Source: JANRIZ01 sp033764445 (GTDB taxonomy: Bacteria > Verrucomicrobiota > Verrucomicrobiia > JAWXBN01). Taken from it: 6,374 nt of DNA. The notes beneath the pieces are model-generated. The model was not told the origin of the DNA. It searched no databases and saw only the letters and a list, made by a program, of their open reading frames with translations. The position numbers and the translations under genes were made by a program. This document shows, one piece after another, positions 1-5,903 of this stretch (the stretch's first letter is position 1; each line of letters starts with the position of its first letter). The DNA lies in the NCBI GenBank assembly GCA_033764445.1, contig JANRIZ010000051.1, forward strand, positions 1 to 6,374, read 5' to 3'.

Positions 1-12
1 GTGATCTCCCCC

Positions 13-1452
13 ATGAAAATCTCCTTTGATCAATACGATTGCTCGGGATTCTTCGACGAAATGTGCGACAGCAAGGGCGCCCCGCGTCCCCATTACCGCA
101 AATTGATCAAACGGTTCCAGCAACTCACCCGGGTCGAATTCGAACAGCGCCGCCAGATGGCCGACACGGCCTTCCTCCAGCAGGGGATCACCTTCACCGT
201 CTACAACGATTCCCAGGGGACGGAACGCATCTTTCCCTTCGACATGGTCCCCCGGATCATCCCCCCGGAGGAATGGTCCCGCATCGAGGCGGGTCTGGTC
301 CAGCGCATCACGGCACTGAATCTCTTCCTGCACGACATCTACCACGGACAAAACATCATCCGGGACAAAATCATCCCGCTTTCCTACATCCAGGGGGCAA
401 AACATTTCCGCCCGGAATTCATGAATTTCAACGTCCCCCGCAACATCTACATCCACATCTGCGGCTCGGACCTGATCCGTGATGAAAACGGCACCTACAT
501 GGTTCTCGAAGACAACGGCCGCTGTCCGAGTGGCGTCTCGTACCTGCTCGAAAACCGCCAGACGCTCAAACGGGTCCTGCCCCACCTGTTTGAAACCTGC
601 GGGGTGCGCCCGGTGGAAAGTTATCCGCAGGAACTCCTCCGCCTGCTCCAATACGTCTCCCCCCGCGGCAAACCCGACCCCACGGTGGTGTTGCTCACCC
701 CCGGCATCCACAACAGTGCCTACTTTGAACACAGCTATCTGGCCCGTCAGATGGGCATCGAAATCGTCCAGGGCGGCGATCTGGTGGTCCAGGACGACCA
801 TGTCTACATGCGGACAACCAAGGGGCTGCAACCGGTCGATGTCGTCTACCGCCGCATCGACGACGATTTTCTCGACCCAAGGGTCTTCCGCAGGGACTCG
901 GTCCTGGGGGTCCCGGGCCTGGTCGGCGCCACCCGCGCAGGCAACGTCAGTCTGGCCAATTCCATCGGCACGGGGGTGGCCGATGACAAGGTCATCTATT
1001 ATTTTGTGCCCCGCATGATCAAATACTATCTCAACCAGGACCCGATCCTACCCAATGTCCCCACCTACCTGGCCAGCGAGGAATCGGACATGAAATTCAT
1101 CATGGAACACCTCCCCGAGCTCGTCGTGAAGGCGGCCAATGAATCGGGCGGTTACGGCATGCTCATCGGTCCCCAGGCCTCCCGGGCGGAGATCGAGAAA
1201 TTCCGCAGGCTCGTCCGCGAAAACCCCCGCAATTACATCGCCCAACCGACGCTGGCCCTCTCGCGCCACGCCTGCTACATTGACGGACGGTTCGAGGCCC
1301 GTCACATCGACCTCCGGCCCTATATCCTCTACGGGGAAAAAATCACCATTGTCCCCGGGGGTCTGACCCGGGTCGCCCTCAAAAAGGGGTCCCTTGTCGT
1401 CAACTCCAGCCAGGGAGGCGGCAGCAAGGATACCTGGGTCCTCGAAACCTAG
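13..1452 (+). CDS. Circularly permuted ATP-grasp type 2 protein (former DUF404/DUF407)
   Basis: This is a predicted cytoplasmic ATP-dependent carboxylate-amine ligase of 479 aa, full length for the family. By comparative genomics the family is proposed to form peptide or amide bonds; the substrate is unknown. From the ATG at 13 the family blocks appear in order: PRPHY near 25-28, LEDNGRCPSG (165-174) followed by SYLLENR, YRRIDDDF (279-286), GNVSLANSIGTGVADD (310-325), VVKAANESGGYGM (371-383, the glycine-rich nucleotide-binding loop), PGGLTRVAL (448-456) and SQGGGSKDTW (466-475). An in-frame GTG at position 1 would add four residues. I prefer 13 because bases 1-6 (GTGATC) match the 3' part of an extended Shine-Dalgarno sequence whose core would lie just outside the window, and because the family normally begins close to this point. 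It is the first gene of a pair with the Alpha-E gene 64 nt downstream. All recognisable motifs are intact. Family assignment is secure; the biochemical role is inference. Confidence 0.95.
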   Translation: MKISFDQYDCSGFFDEMCDSKGAPRPHYRKLIKRFQQLTRVEFEQRRQMADTAFLQQGITFTVYNDSQGTERIFPFDMVPRIIPPEEWSRIEAGLVQRITALNLFLHDIYHGQNIIRDKIIPLSYIQGAKHFRPEFMNFNVPRNIYIHICGSDLIRDENGTYMVLEDNGRCPSGVSYLLENRQTLKRVLPHLFETCGVRPVESYPQELLRLLQYVSPRGKPDPTVVLLTPGIHNSAYFEHSYLARQMGIEIVQGGDLVVQDDHVYMRTTKGLQPVDVVYRRIDDDFLDPRVFRRDSVLGVPGLVGATRAGNVSLANSIGTGVADDKVIYYFVPRMIKYYLNQDPILPNVPTYLASEESDMKFIMEHLPELVVKAANESGGYGMLIGPQASRAEIEKFRRLVRENPRNYIAQPTLALSRHACYIDGRFEARHIDLRPYILYGEKITIVPGGLTRVALKKGSLVVNSSQGGGSKDTWVLET

Positions 1453-1516
1453 TCGTCCGTCCAACCATTCCATCACCGCCCTCCCCCCCCTTCAAAACCG
1501 TCAACCGAAAAACACC
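1453..1516 (+). other. C-rich, G-poor intergenic spacer in the ATP-grasp/Alpha-E unit
   Basis: The 64-nt spacer between the two paired genes is strongly pyrimidine-biased, with an uninterrupted run of eight C at 1483-1490 and only five G in total. It contains no recognisable Shine-Dalgarno sequence and no hairpin that I can find. Such C-rich, G-poor RNA resembles the composition of Rho-loading sites, but this is only a compositional resemblance. The short distance and shared direction suggest co-transcription of the flanking genes. Confidence 0.5.
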
Positions 1517-2539
1517 ATGCTCAGCCGAGTCGCCGAATGCCTGTATTGGATGAGCCGTTCCATCGAACGGATCGAAAACATCGCCCGCATCGTGGATGTG
1601 AACACCCAGCTCATGCTGGATTTGCCGACGCTCCAGGCTGAAAAACTCTCGGGCAACTGGACCCCCCTGGTCATGGCCCTGGGCGATGATGTCACGTTCC
1701 GGAAACTCAAGCGCGCGGGGTCCCAGGCAGGGGTCATTGATTTTATGGTCTTTGACCGCGACAATCCCAATTCCATCCTCGGCTGCCTGAGCAGCGCCCG
1801 CGAAAACGCCCGCACGGTGCGGGAACAGATCTCGACGGAAATGTGGGGAGAAATCAACCGTTTCTACCTGTGGATCACCAGCAAAAACGCCCGCATGGAA
1901 TACGAAAAAAGCGCCTACGACTTTTTCCAGCATATCAAGGAATCCTGCCACCGGTTCCGCGGCACCACGGATGCCACCATGTCCCATGACGAAGGCTGGG
2001 ACTTCATCCAGATGGGGCTGCACATCGAACGGACGGACAAAACCTCCCGCATCCTGGATGACGAATTCTACCTCCTGGGAAAACTCAGCCACCTTCAGGG
2101 CGCGGAGCAGCTCCAGCTCAATGCCGTCCTCCGCAGTTGCAGCGCACGGCTGGCCTACCAGAGGCTCTACGCCTCGGTCTTCACCCCGGTCAATGTGGCC
2201 GAATTCCTCCTGCTCTCCCCGGACTTCCCGCGCTCGGTCCTCTTCAATGTCCGCAGTCTGGATGAGGCCCTGCGCCGCATTTCCGGCGCCCCCTCGGGCA
2301 CCTTTTCCAACACGCCCGAAAAACTGAGCGGCCGTCTTCTGGCCGACCTGCGCTACAGCGAGATCGCAGACTACCTCAGCCGCGGCCTGCACCAGACCAT
2401 GGACGAACTTCAGCTGCGTCTCAACTCCCTGGGCGAAGCCATCGCCAAATCCTACATGCACCAGGCCGAACCCGCGATTCTCCGCTCGCTTCGGCCCATG
2501 AAAAAATCCGCCGCCCAATCAGCCCAGCAACAGCAGTAG
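1517..2539 (+). CDS. Alpha-E domain protein (former DUF403), partner of the ATP-grasp protein
   Basis: This 340-aa, probably cytoplasmic, all-helical protein belongs to the Alpha-E family, named for a conserved Glu-Arg motif. Its members are almost always encoded beside, or fused to, circularly permuted ATP-grasp proteins. The diagnostic N-terminus MLSRVAECLYWMSRSIERIE (1-20) continues with N21 and IVDVN. The second block has SARENARTVREQIS (93-106) followed by EMW, and the third has GLHIERTDKTSRILD (167-181). The ER motif therefore occurs twice (17-18 and 171-172). The C-terminus ends in a low-complexity QQQQ tail. The ATG at 1517 is chosen because it gives the exact family N-terminus; the open frame extends upstream to 1394 but would overlap the previous gene with non-homologous sequence. 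There is no Shine-Dalgarno sequence in front of it, so translation may depend on the upstream gene. The molecular function is unproven; a role in the same peptide-forming pathway is inferred from the pairing. Confidence 0.95.
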   Translation: MLSRVAECLYWMSRSIERIENIARIVDVNTQLMLDLPTLQAEKLSGNWTPLVMALGDDVTFRKLKRAGSQAGVIDFMVFDRDNPNSILGCLSSARENARTVREQISTEMWGEINRFYLWITSKNARMEYEKSAYDFFQHIKESCHRFRGTTDATMSHDEGWDFIQMGLHIERTDKTSRILDDEFYLLGKLSHLQGAEQLQLNAVLRSCSARLAYQRLYASVFTPVNVAEFLLLSPDFPRSVLFNVRSLDEALRRISGAPSGTFSNTPEKLSGRLLADLRYSEIADYLSRGLHQTMDELQLRLNSLGEAIAKSYMHQAEPAILRSLRPMKKSAAQSAQQQQ

Positions 2540-2550
2540 AACGGTCCTGA

Positions 2551-4119
2551 TCAGGGGTCGGGGGTGACCAGATCAATGCCCTCGACGGTTCCGCGCGAAT
2601 CCAGCAGGTAATAGACCCTCACCTTTTTTTCCCCGGCCGCAAAATCATAACTGAGCACCCCCTGCGGCACGGCCTCGCGGGGAGGACCGTGCAACTCGAA
2701 AATCCGCGAGCCGGGATCCCCGTTCCTGATCCCAAAAACCTCACGCGTCGATTCCCGCAGCAGGCTGATCCGCCCATAGGGCCCCGTCCCGTTGTTCCCA
2801 AACATCCGGAGGTGTTCCCCCGGAACCACCAGAATCCAGCCGACGTTCAATATCAGGAGATGGCTGCCGGTGGACATGTCCCGGCTCAACACGGTCACCT
2901 TGGCCGCCGGAAAATCCGCCTTCACCTCCGCCTGCTTTTTCCCGAGATAGGCCGCCAGGCCTGCGCCACTGTCTGCGGCGGCTTTCTGTTTGCCCTCCAG
3001 GGTCGCCCGGAGGGAGGCGACACGTGCCGGATCCTGCAGCGCCTCGGAGAGGCGCAACGCGGTATACCCCTCCTCCTGTGCCGCCCATTTGTCCCGGAAC
3101 TCCCTCCAGCCGGCCTGCGAACCCGCCCCGGGAACGGCCTTGACGGCGGCCTGCACCATCCAGTGCCGGATCCGGGGGTCGGGATCCCCCAGGTACATCT
3201 GGATGAGAGCGGAGTCCTCCGGACGCGCGGTCTGCGCCAGGGCCCGGGCGGCATCCAGGCGCAGAACCTTGGAGGAGGTGCTCCCGAGGCCCTTGGCCAT
3301 AAGTTCACGAAAACGGGGCTGGGGTGCTGTCATCAGCGCCCGTGAAAGTTTCTGCCGTGTGTCAAAATCCTGTTCGGCATTGTATCGGGTCTCCACAACG
3401 GCAACGGATTCCTCATCTCCACTCTTGCACAGGGCCAGGGCGGCGGCCTCAAACAGAAGCGGATACTGCCGGTCCCGGACCAGGCTCCTGAGCAGGGGGA
3501 CGGCCTCGGGGACGGGATGATTGACGATCATGCCCAGCATGTCCTTGGTCAGTTTCTCCTGGTCCAATGGCTGTGGCAGGGCCTGCAGCAGCACCTGGGC
3601 GGCCTCGGGGGACATGACCCTGTCCAGGCGGCGCAACAGCGTGAACGTCATGCCTTTGTCCGGACACGCGACAACGGCCTCGGCCAGGGCCCGGGAATAT
3701 TCGGGCGAATGGACACTCCAATCCTCGGCGAGGCTGGTGATTTCATTGACCATCCAGGCGTCCTGGGCCTGCCGCTCCCGCATCAGGGTGAAAAGGGCCG
3801 CCCATATTCTGTCATGATGGGCGGGCCATTTTCTCAGCGCGGAAATGATCTGGCTCCGGGATGACGCATGCACGTGGGGGGTCTCGTGCAGCTTGTCCTG
3901 TTTCAACAGGGAAATCAGCATTTCAAGGGCTTCATCGGTCTGGGCCCGGGACAGCTCCATGATGGCCTGTCCGGGTTCCTTTTTGTCCAGAAACTGCTGC
4001 GCCCTTTCAATGGGTGACAACTGCTTGGGCGGCGGGGGCGGGGGCTGCTCGGGCGGCAATATCCGGTGGCACCCCAGGAACATGCAGGTGCTCATCAGAG
4101 CCAACAGGACAAGTTTCAT
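2551..4119 (-). CDS. HEAT-like helical repeat putative lipoprotein with C-terminal beta domain
   Basis: This 522-aa exported protein has no specific function that I recognise. The N-terminus is a short lipoprotein-type signal: K2, a hydrophobic stretch (3-15), and Cys17 in the context FLGC. Phe at -3 makes the lipobox imperfect. A proline-rich linker (PPEQPPPPPP, 22-31) follows, as expected for tethering a domain away from the membrane. Residues about 36-370 are repeated amphipathic helices of HEAT/Armadillo type, clearest at 203-233 (EAVPLLRSLVRD, then FEAAALAL), 284-311 (VLRLDAARALAQTA, then DSALIQMYLGDP) and 312-330. Residues about 440-522 look like a separate small beta domain (GDPGSRIFELHGPP, LSYDF, VRVYYLLDSRGTVEGIDLV), reminiscent of SmpA/OmlA-type folds; this likeness is a guess from pattern. 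The ATG at 4119 is chosen because it places the signal peptide at the terminus. Extending to 4257 would add 46 non-signal residues and collide with the divergent gene. The role is probably a protein-protein scaffold in the envelope. Confidence 0.85.
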   Translation of the reverse strand: MKLVLLALMSTCMFLGCHRILPPEQPPPPPPKQLSPIERAQQFLDKKEPGQAIMELSRAQTDEALEMLISLLKQDKLHETPHVHASSRSQIISALRKWPAHHDRIWAALFTLMRERQAQDAWMVNEITSLAEDWSVHSPEYSRALAEAVVACPDKGMTFTLLRRLDRVMSPEAAQVLLQALPQPLDQEKLTKDMLGMIVNHPVPEAVPLLRSLVRDRQYPLLFEAAALALCKSGDEESVAVVETRYNAEQDFDTRQKLSRALMTAPQPRFRELMAKGLGSTSSKVLRLDAARALAQTARPEDSALIQMYLGDPDPRIRHWMVQAAVKAVPGAGSQAGWREFRDKWAAQEEGYTALRLSEALQDPARVASLRATLEGKQKAAADSGAGLAAYLGKKQAEVKADFPAAKVTVLSRDMSTGSHLLILNVGWILVVPGEHLRMFGNNGTGPYGRISLLRESTREVFGIRNGDPGSRIFELHGPPREAVPQGVLSYDFAAGEKKVRVYYLLDSRGTVEGIDLVTPDP

Positions 4120-4143
4120 GGAACCAAAAAACCGCACCCGCCC

Positions 4144-4172
4144 ATCATGGGGTCTCCCTGTCCTGATTGCAA
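4144..4172 (-). promoter_or_regulatory. Candidate sigma-70-like promoter for the lipoprotein gene
   Basis: Read on the minus strand, TTGCAA (4172-4167, four of six matches to TTGACA) is followed after exactly 17 nt by CATGAT (4149-4144, four of six matches to TATAAT). A transcript starting about 7 nt later would have a leader of roughly 18 nt before the ATG at 4119. The fit is modest, and a match of this quality can occur by chance. Confidence 0.25.
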
Positions 4173-4243
4173 CCGGACTTTTTGGCCCGAAGGCGCCTGA
4201 CGGGGTCCGCACATTTGAATGGTCAAGGGCGGCCCGCCGATTT

Positions 4244-4248
4244 AGAGA
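4244..4248 (+). promoter_or_regulatory. Weak ribosome binding site (AGAGA) for the CBM9-like gene
   Basis: AGAGA lies 7 nt before the ATG at 4256 and 13 nt before the alternative in-frame ATG at 4262. The spacing favours 4256 as the start. The match to the anti-Shine-Dalgarno sequence is short, so support is limited. Confidence 0.35.
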
Positions 4249-4255
4249 TGTTCCC

Positions 4256-4987
4256 ATGCGGATGCTTCTCCGGATTCAAATTCTCTCGGTTCTCATCCTG
4301 CTGGGCTGTGCCGGGTCCCTGCTGGCACAAACGGAACCGCCGGAATACCGGGTCATACGGACCACCGACTTCGATCCGGGCTCCCCGGGCTCCGCCGCAT
4401 TTTGGGACAAGGCCGCGTGGATGGCGGTTCCACCTTTGAACACGGCCCTCACCGGATACGCCACGCGCGCCCGGCTGCTGTACTCGGACCGGGGTCTCTA
4501 CGTGCAGATCGAATGTCAGGACCCCCTGCTCACCGCCCATCCCCGCGGCGATTTTGAAAGTCTCTACCTCGAGGACGTGGCCGAGGTCTTTCTGCAGCCC
4601 GACCCGGGTTCCCCGGTCTACTTCGAGTACGAAATCTCCCCCTTCGGGGCCGAGGCCCCCCTGCTCATTTCCAATAACGGAAATTCCCTCTCGGGTTGGA
4701 CTCCCTGGAAATACGGGGGTCGGAAAAAAACGGCCAAGGCGGTTTCGGTCAGAGGCGGTCGCGCACGGCCCGGGGAAAAAATCGAGGGCTGGTCGGCGGA
4801 GGTCTTCATCCCCTACCTGCTTCTGGAGGGTCTCAAGGGCTGCCCGCCGTCCTCAGGCCAGTCCTGGCGCGGAAATGTCACCCGGATCGATTATGACAAC
4901 GGAAAAAATCATTTTTTTTCCTGGGCCACCCTTCCCCGGCCCAATTTTCACAACCCGCCTCTCTTCGGACGTCTGGTCTTTGAGTGA
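4256..4987 (+). CDS. Secreted carbohydrate-binding family 9-like (CBM9/DOMON) protein
   Basis: This is a 243-aa exported protein with a single CBM9/DOMON-like beta-sandwich and no catalytic domain. Its likely role is binding a sugar or polysaccharide ligand outside the cytoplasm; the ligand is unknown. The N-terminus (R2, R6, hydrophobic 7-17) is a signal peptide. It can be read two ways: signal peptidase I cleavage after LLA24, or lipoprotein processing at Cys18 in LLGC. Family features follow: FWDKAAWMAV (49-58), ARLLYSDRGLYVQIEC (72-87), DVAEVFLQPD (107-116) followed by YFEYEISPFGA (122-132), EGWSAEVFIPY (177-187), and the C-terminal block WRGNVTRIDYDNG (204-216) ending NFHNPPLFGRLVF. The start at 4256 is preferred over 4262 from AGAGA spacing. 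It is divergent from the HEAT-like lipoprotein gene and convergent, with a 9-nt gap, on the metallo-hydrolase gene. No glycoside hydrolase lies within the window. Confidence 0.88.
   Translation: MRMLLRIQILSVLILLGCAGSLLAQTEPPEYRVIRTTDFDPGSPGSAAFWDKAAWMAVPPLNTALTGYATRARLLYSDRGLYVQIECQDPLLTAHPRGDFESLYLEDVAEVFLQPDPGSPVYFEYEISPFGAEAPLLISNNGNSLSGWTPWKYGGRKKTAKAVSVRGGRARPGEKIEGWSAEVFIPYLLLEGLKGCPPSSGQSWRGNVTRIDYDNGKNHFFSWATLPRPNFHNPPLFGRLVFE
4901..4921. repeat. A/T-rich inverted repeat inside the CBM9-like gene
   Basis: GGAAAAAA (4901-4908) and TTTTTTCC (4914-4921) are perfect 8-bp inverted arms around the 5-nt loop TCATT, and the right side forms part of an eight-T run (4912-4919). It lies about 65 nt before the stop codon and stands out in otherwise GC-rich coding sequence. 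It encodes GKNHFFS, which fits the family, so the codons may explain it. On the minus strand it lies just beyond the 3' end of the metallo-hydrolase gene. Confidence 0.6.
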
Positions 4988-4996
4988 CGCCTCCTC

Positions 4997-5842
4997 TCAG
5001 ACCGGGAATTTTCCGGCAAAAAACGGGTTGTGCCGCTTTTCCTCGGCCACACTGGTCAGCGGGCCATGACCACTGCACAGGATCGTCGTGTCGGGAAGGG
5101 TCATGATCTTTTCGAGATTGTTCCGGAGCGCGTCCTGGTGCGACACAAGCCCCCCTCCCATCGACCCCGAAAAAAGGCTGTCCCCCACCAATGCCACAAG
5201 GGTCCCGTCGGCTTTCAAACCCTCCACCACATAGGTCACTCCTCCCACGGTGTGTCCAAATGTGTCCAGCGCCCGGATACGCAGTCCTCCCACGGAAAAA
5301 CGGTCCCCCTCACGAACCGAGGCCTCCACCCCCTCCACGGGTTCCCGCGCCCCGATCAGAGCCCTACGGCATCCGGTCTTGTGCATCAGCCGGTCGATTT
5401 CCATGATGTGGTCGGTGTGGGAATGGGTCAGAAACAGGCTCTCCAGCTCCAGCCCGTGTTTGGCAATATCTGCCAGCATGCCATCACAATCTGTCCCGGT
5501 GTCAAAGGCCGCGGCCTTCCTCGTCGCCGGGTCCCAGAGCAGGTAGGCATTGACAAAAAAGTCCTTGTACGGGGTGGTGTACATCGCAAACGAATCACAA
5601 AAACCCTGACGGGGCAACGGTGTCCAATGCTGGCGCGAGATGTCCAGAAGGGCGGCGGCATCCAGGTTCAAAACCGGACAGAGCCGGCGCAGGCTCTGCT
5701 CGTCCCGCAGGGTCCCGGCCCGCAGCTCCCGCAAATGCACCGCATCCAGCCCGGACGCGGCGGCCAGGGTCTCCTCGGTGTAGCCCCCCCCACGCATGGC
5801 TTTGCGCAGGATGTCGATGTACGTGTCCTCCAGTGGCAGCAT
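4997..5842 (-). CDS. MBL-fold metallo-hydrolase with N-terminal helix-turn-helix-like segment
   Basis: This is a 281-aa cytoplasmic protein with no signal peptide. Residues about 85-265 form a metallo-beta-lactamase/glyoxalase II-like hydrolase with a complete dinuclear metal site: FDTG (113-116), THSHTDH (139-145; H140, H142, D144, H145), FGHTVGG (195-201; H197), GDSLFSGS (220-227; D221) and CSGHGP (256-261; H259). It probably hydrolyses a thioester or ester-type substrate, but the substrate cannot be read from the sequence. Residues about 7-67 precede the enzyme and resemble an XRE-type helix-turn-helix: YTEETLAAASGLDAVHLREL (21-40), then RAGTLRDEQSLRRLCPVLNL (41-60). Glyoxalase II proper lacks this segment. 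The ATG at 5842 has no clear Shine-Dalgarno sequence, but an inverted repeat ends 9 nt upstream. It lies 61 nt downstream of the dioxygenase gene on the same strand, so the two may be co-transcribed. The hydrolase call is firm; the DNA-binding reading of the N-terminus is moderate. Confidence 0.92.
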   Translation of the reverse strand: MLPLEDTYIDILRKAMRGGGYTEETLAAASGLDAVHLRELRAGTLRDEQSLRRLCPVLNLDAAALLDISRQHWTPLPRQGFCDSFAMYTTPYKDFFVNAYLLWDPATRKAAAFDTGTDCDGMLADIAKHGLELESLFLTHSHTDHIMEIDRLMHKTGCRRALIGAREPVEGVEASVREGDRFSVGGLRIRALDTFGHTVGGVTYVVEGLKADGTLVALVGDSLFSGSMGGGLVSHQDALRNNLEKIMTLPDTTILCSGHGPLTSVAEEKRHNPFFAGKFPV

Positions 5843-5851
5843 GCCCGCAGT

Positions 5852-5873
5852 ATCCGGCTTCCGTCGCCCGGAT
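5852..5873. repeat. Inverted repeat ATCCGG-N10-CCGGAT before the metallo-hydrolase gene
   Basis: Two perfect 6-bp arms (5852-5857 and 5868-5873) are separated by 10 nt. The element sits in the 61-nt gap between the dioxygenase stop and the metallo-hydrolase start, ending 9 nt from the ATG. It could be an operator for the HTH-like segment of the downstream protein, or an RNA hairpin near its translation start. A 6-bp match can arise by chance in such GC-rich sequence. Confidence 0.4.
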
Positions 5874-5903
5874 CAAGACCGAACCATCCCCGGAAACGGG
5901 TCC

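Larger units (their letters stand above)
4120..4255. promoter_or_regulatory. Divergent intergenic region between lipoprotein and CBM9-like genes
   Basis: This 136-nt region separates two genes transcribed away from each other, so it should hold both promoters. It contains an 8-bp palindrome AGGCGCCT (4191-4198) and the palindromic hexamer TTGCAA (4167-4172), neither remarkable by itself. A sigma-70-like candidate is visible for the minus strand only. I see no convincing -35/-10 pair for the plus-strand gene. Confidence 0.5.

Noticed and set aside
1400..2518. A 372-codon open frame on the minus strand opposite the Alpha-E gene
   Set aside because: It lies antisense to a gene with clear family motifs, its translation shows no recognisable domain, and long antisense frames are expected in GC-rich sequence.
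2546..2555. Palindrome CCTGATCAGG at the Alpha-E/lipoprotein junction as a terminator
   Set aside because: Only 5 bp per arm with no loop and no T tract; too short for an intrinsic terminator.
4215..4246. TTGAAT...TTTAGA as a promoter for the CBM9-like gene
   Set aside because: The 20-nt spacing is too long and the second box matches the -10 consensus poorly.
4120..4257. A 46-residue N-terminal extension of the HEAT-like lipoprotein
   Set aside because: The extension would bury the signal peptide and lipobox inside the protein and overlap the start of the divergent gene.
5002..5016. Hairpin CCGGGA/TTCCGG after the CBM9-like gene as a terminator
   Set aside because: The stem is 6 bp including one G-U pair and is followed by CAAAAAAC rather than a T tract on the plus strand; it lies in the hydrolase coding sequence.
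5889..5900. CCCG-GAAA-CGGG mini-hairpin just after the dioxygenase stop codon
   Set aside because: Only 4 bp per arm with no T tract; expected by chance in GC-rich DNA.
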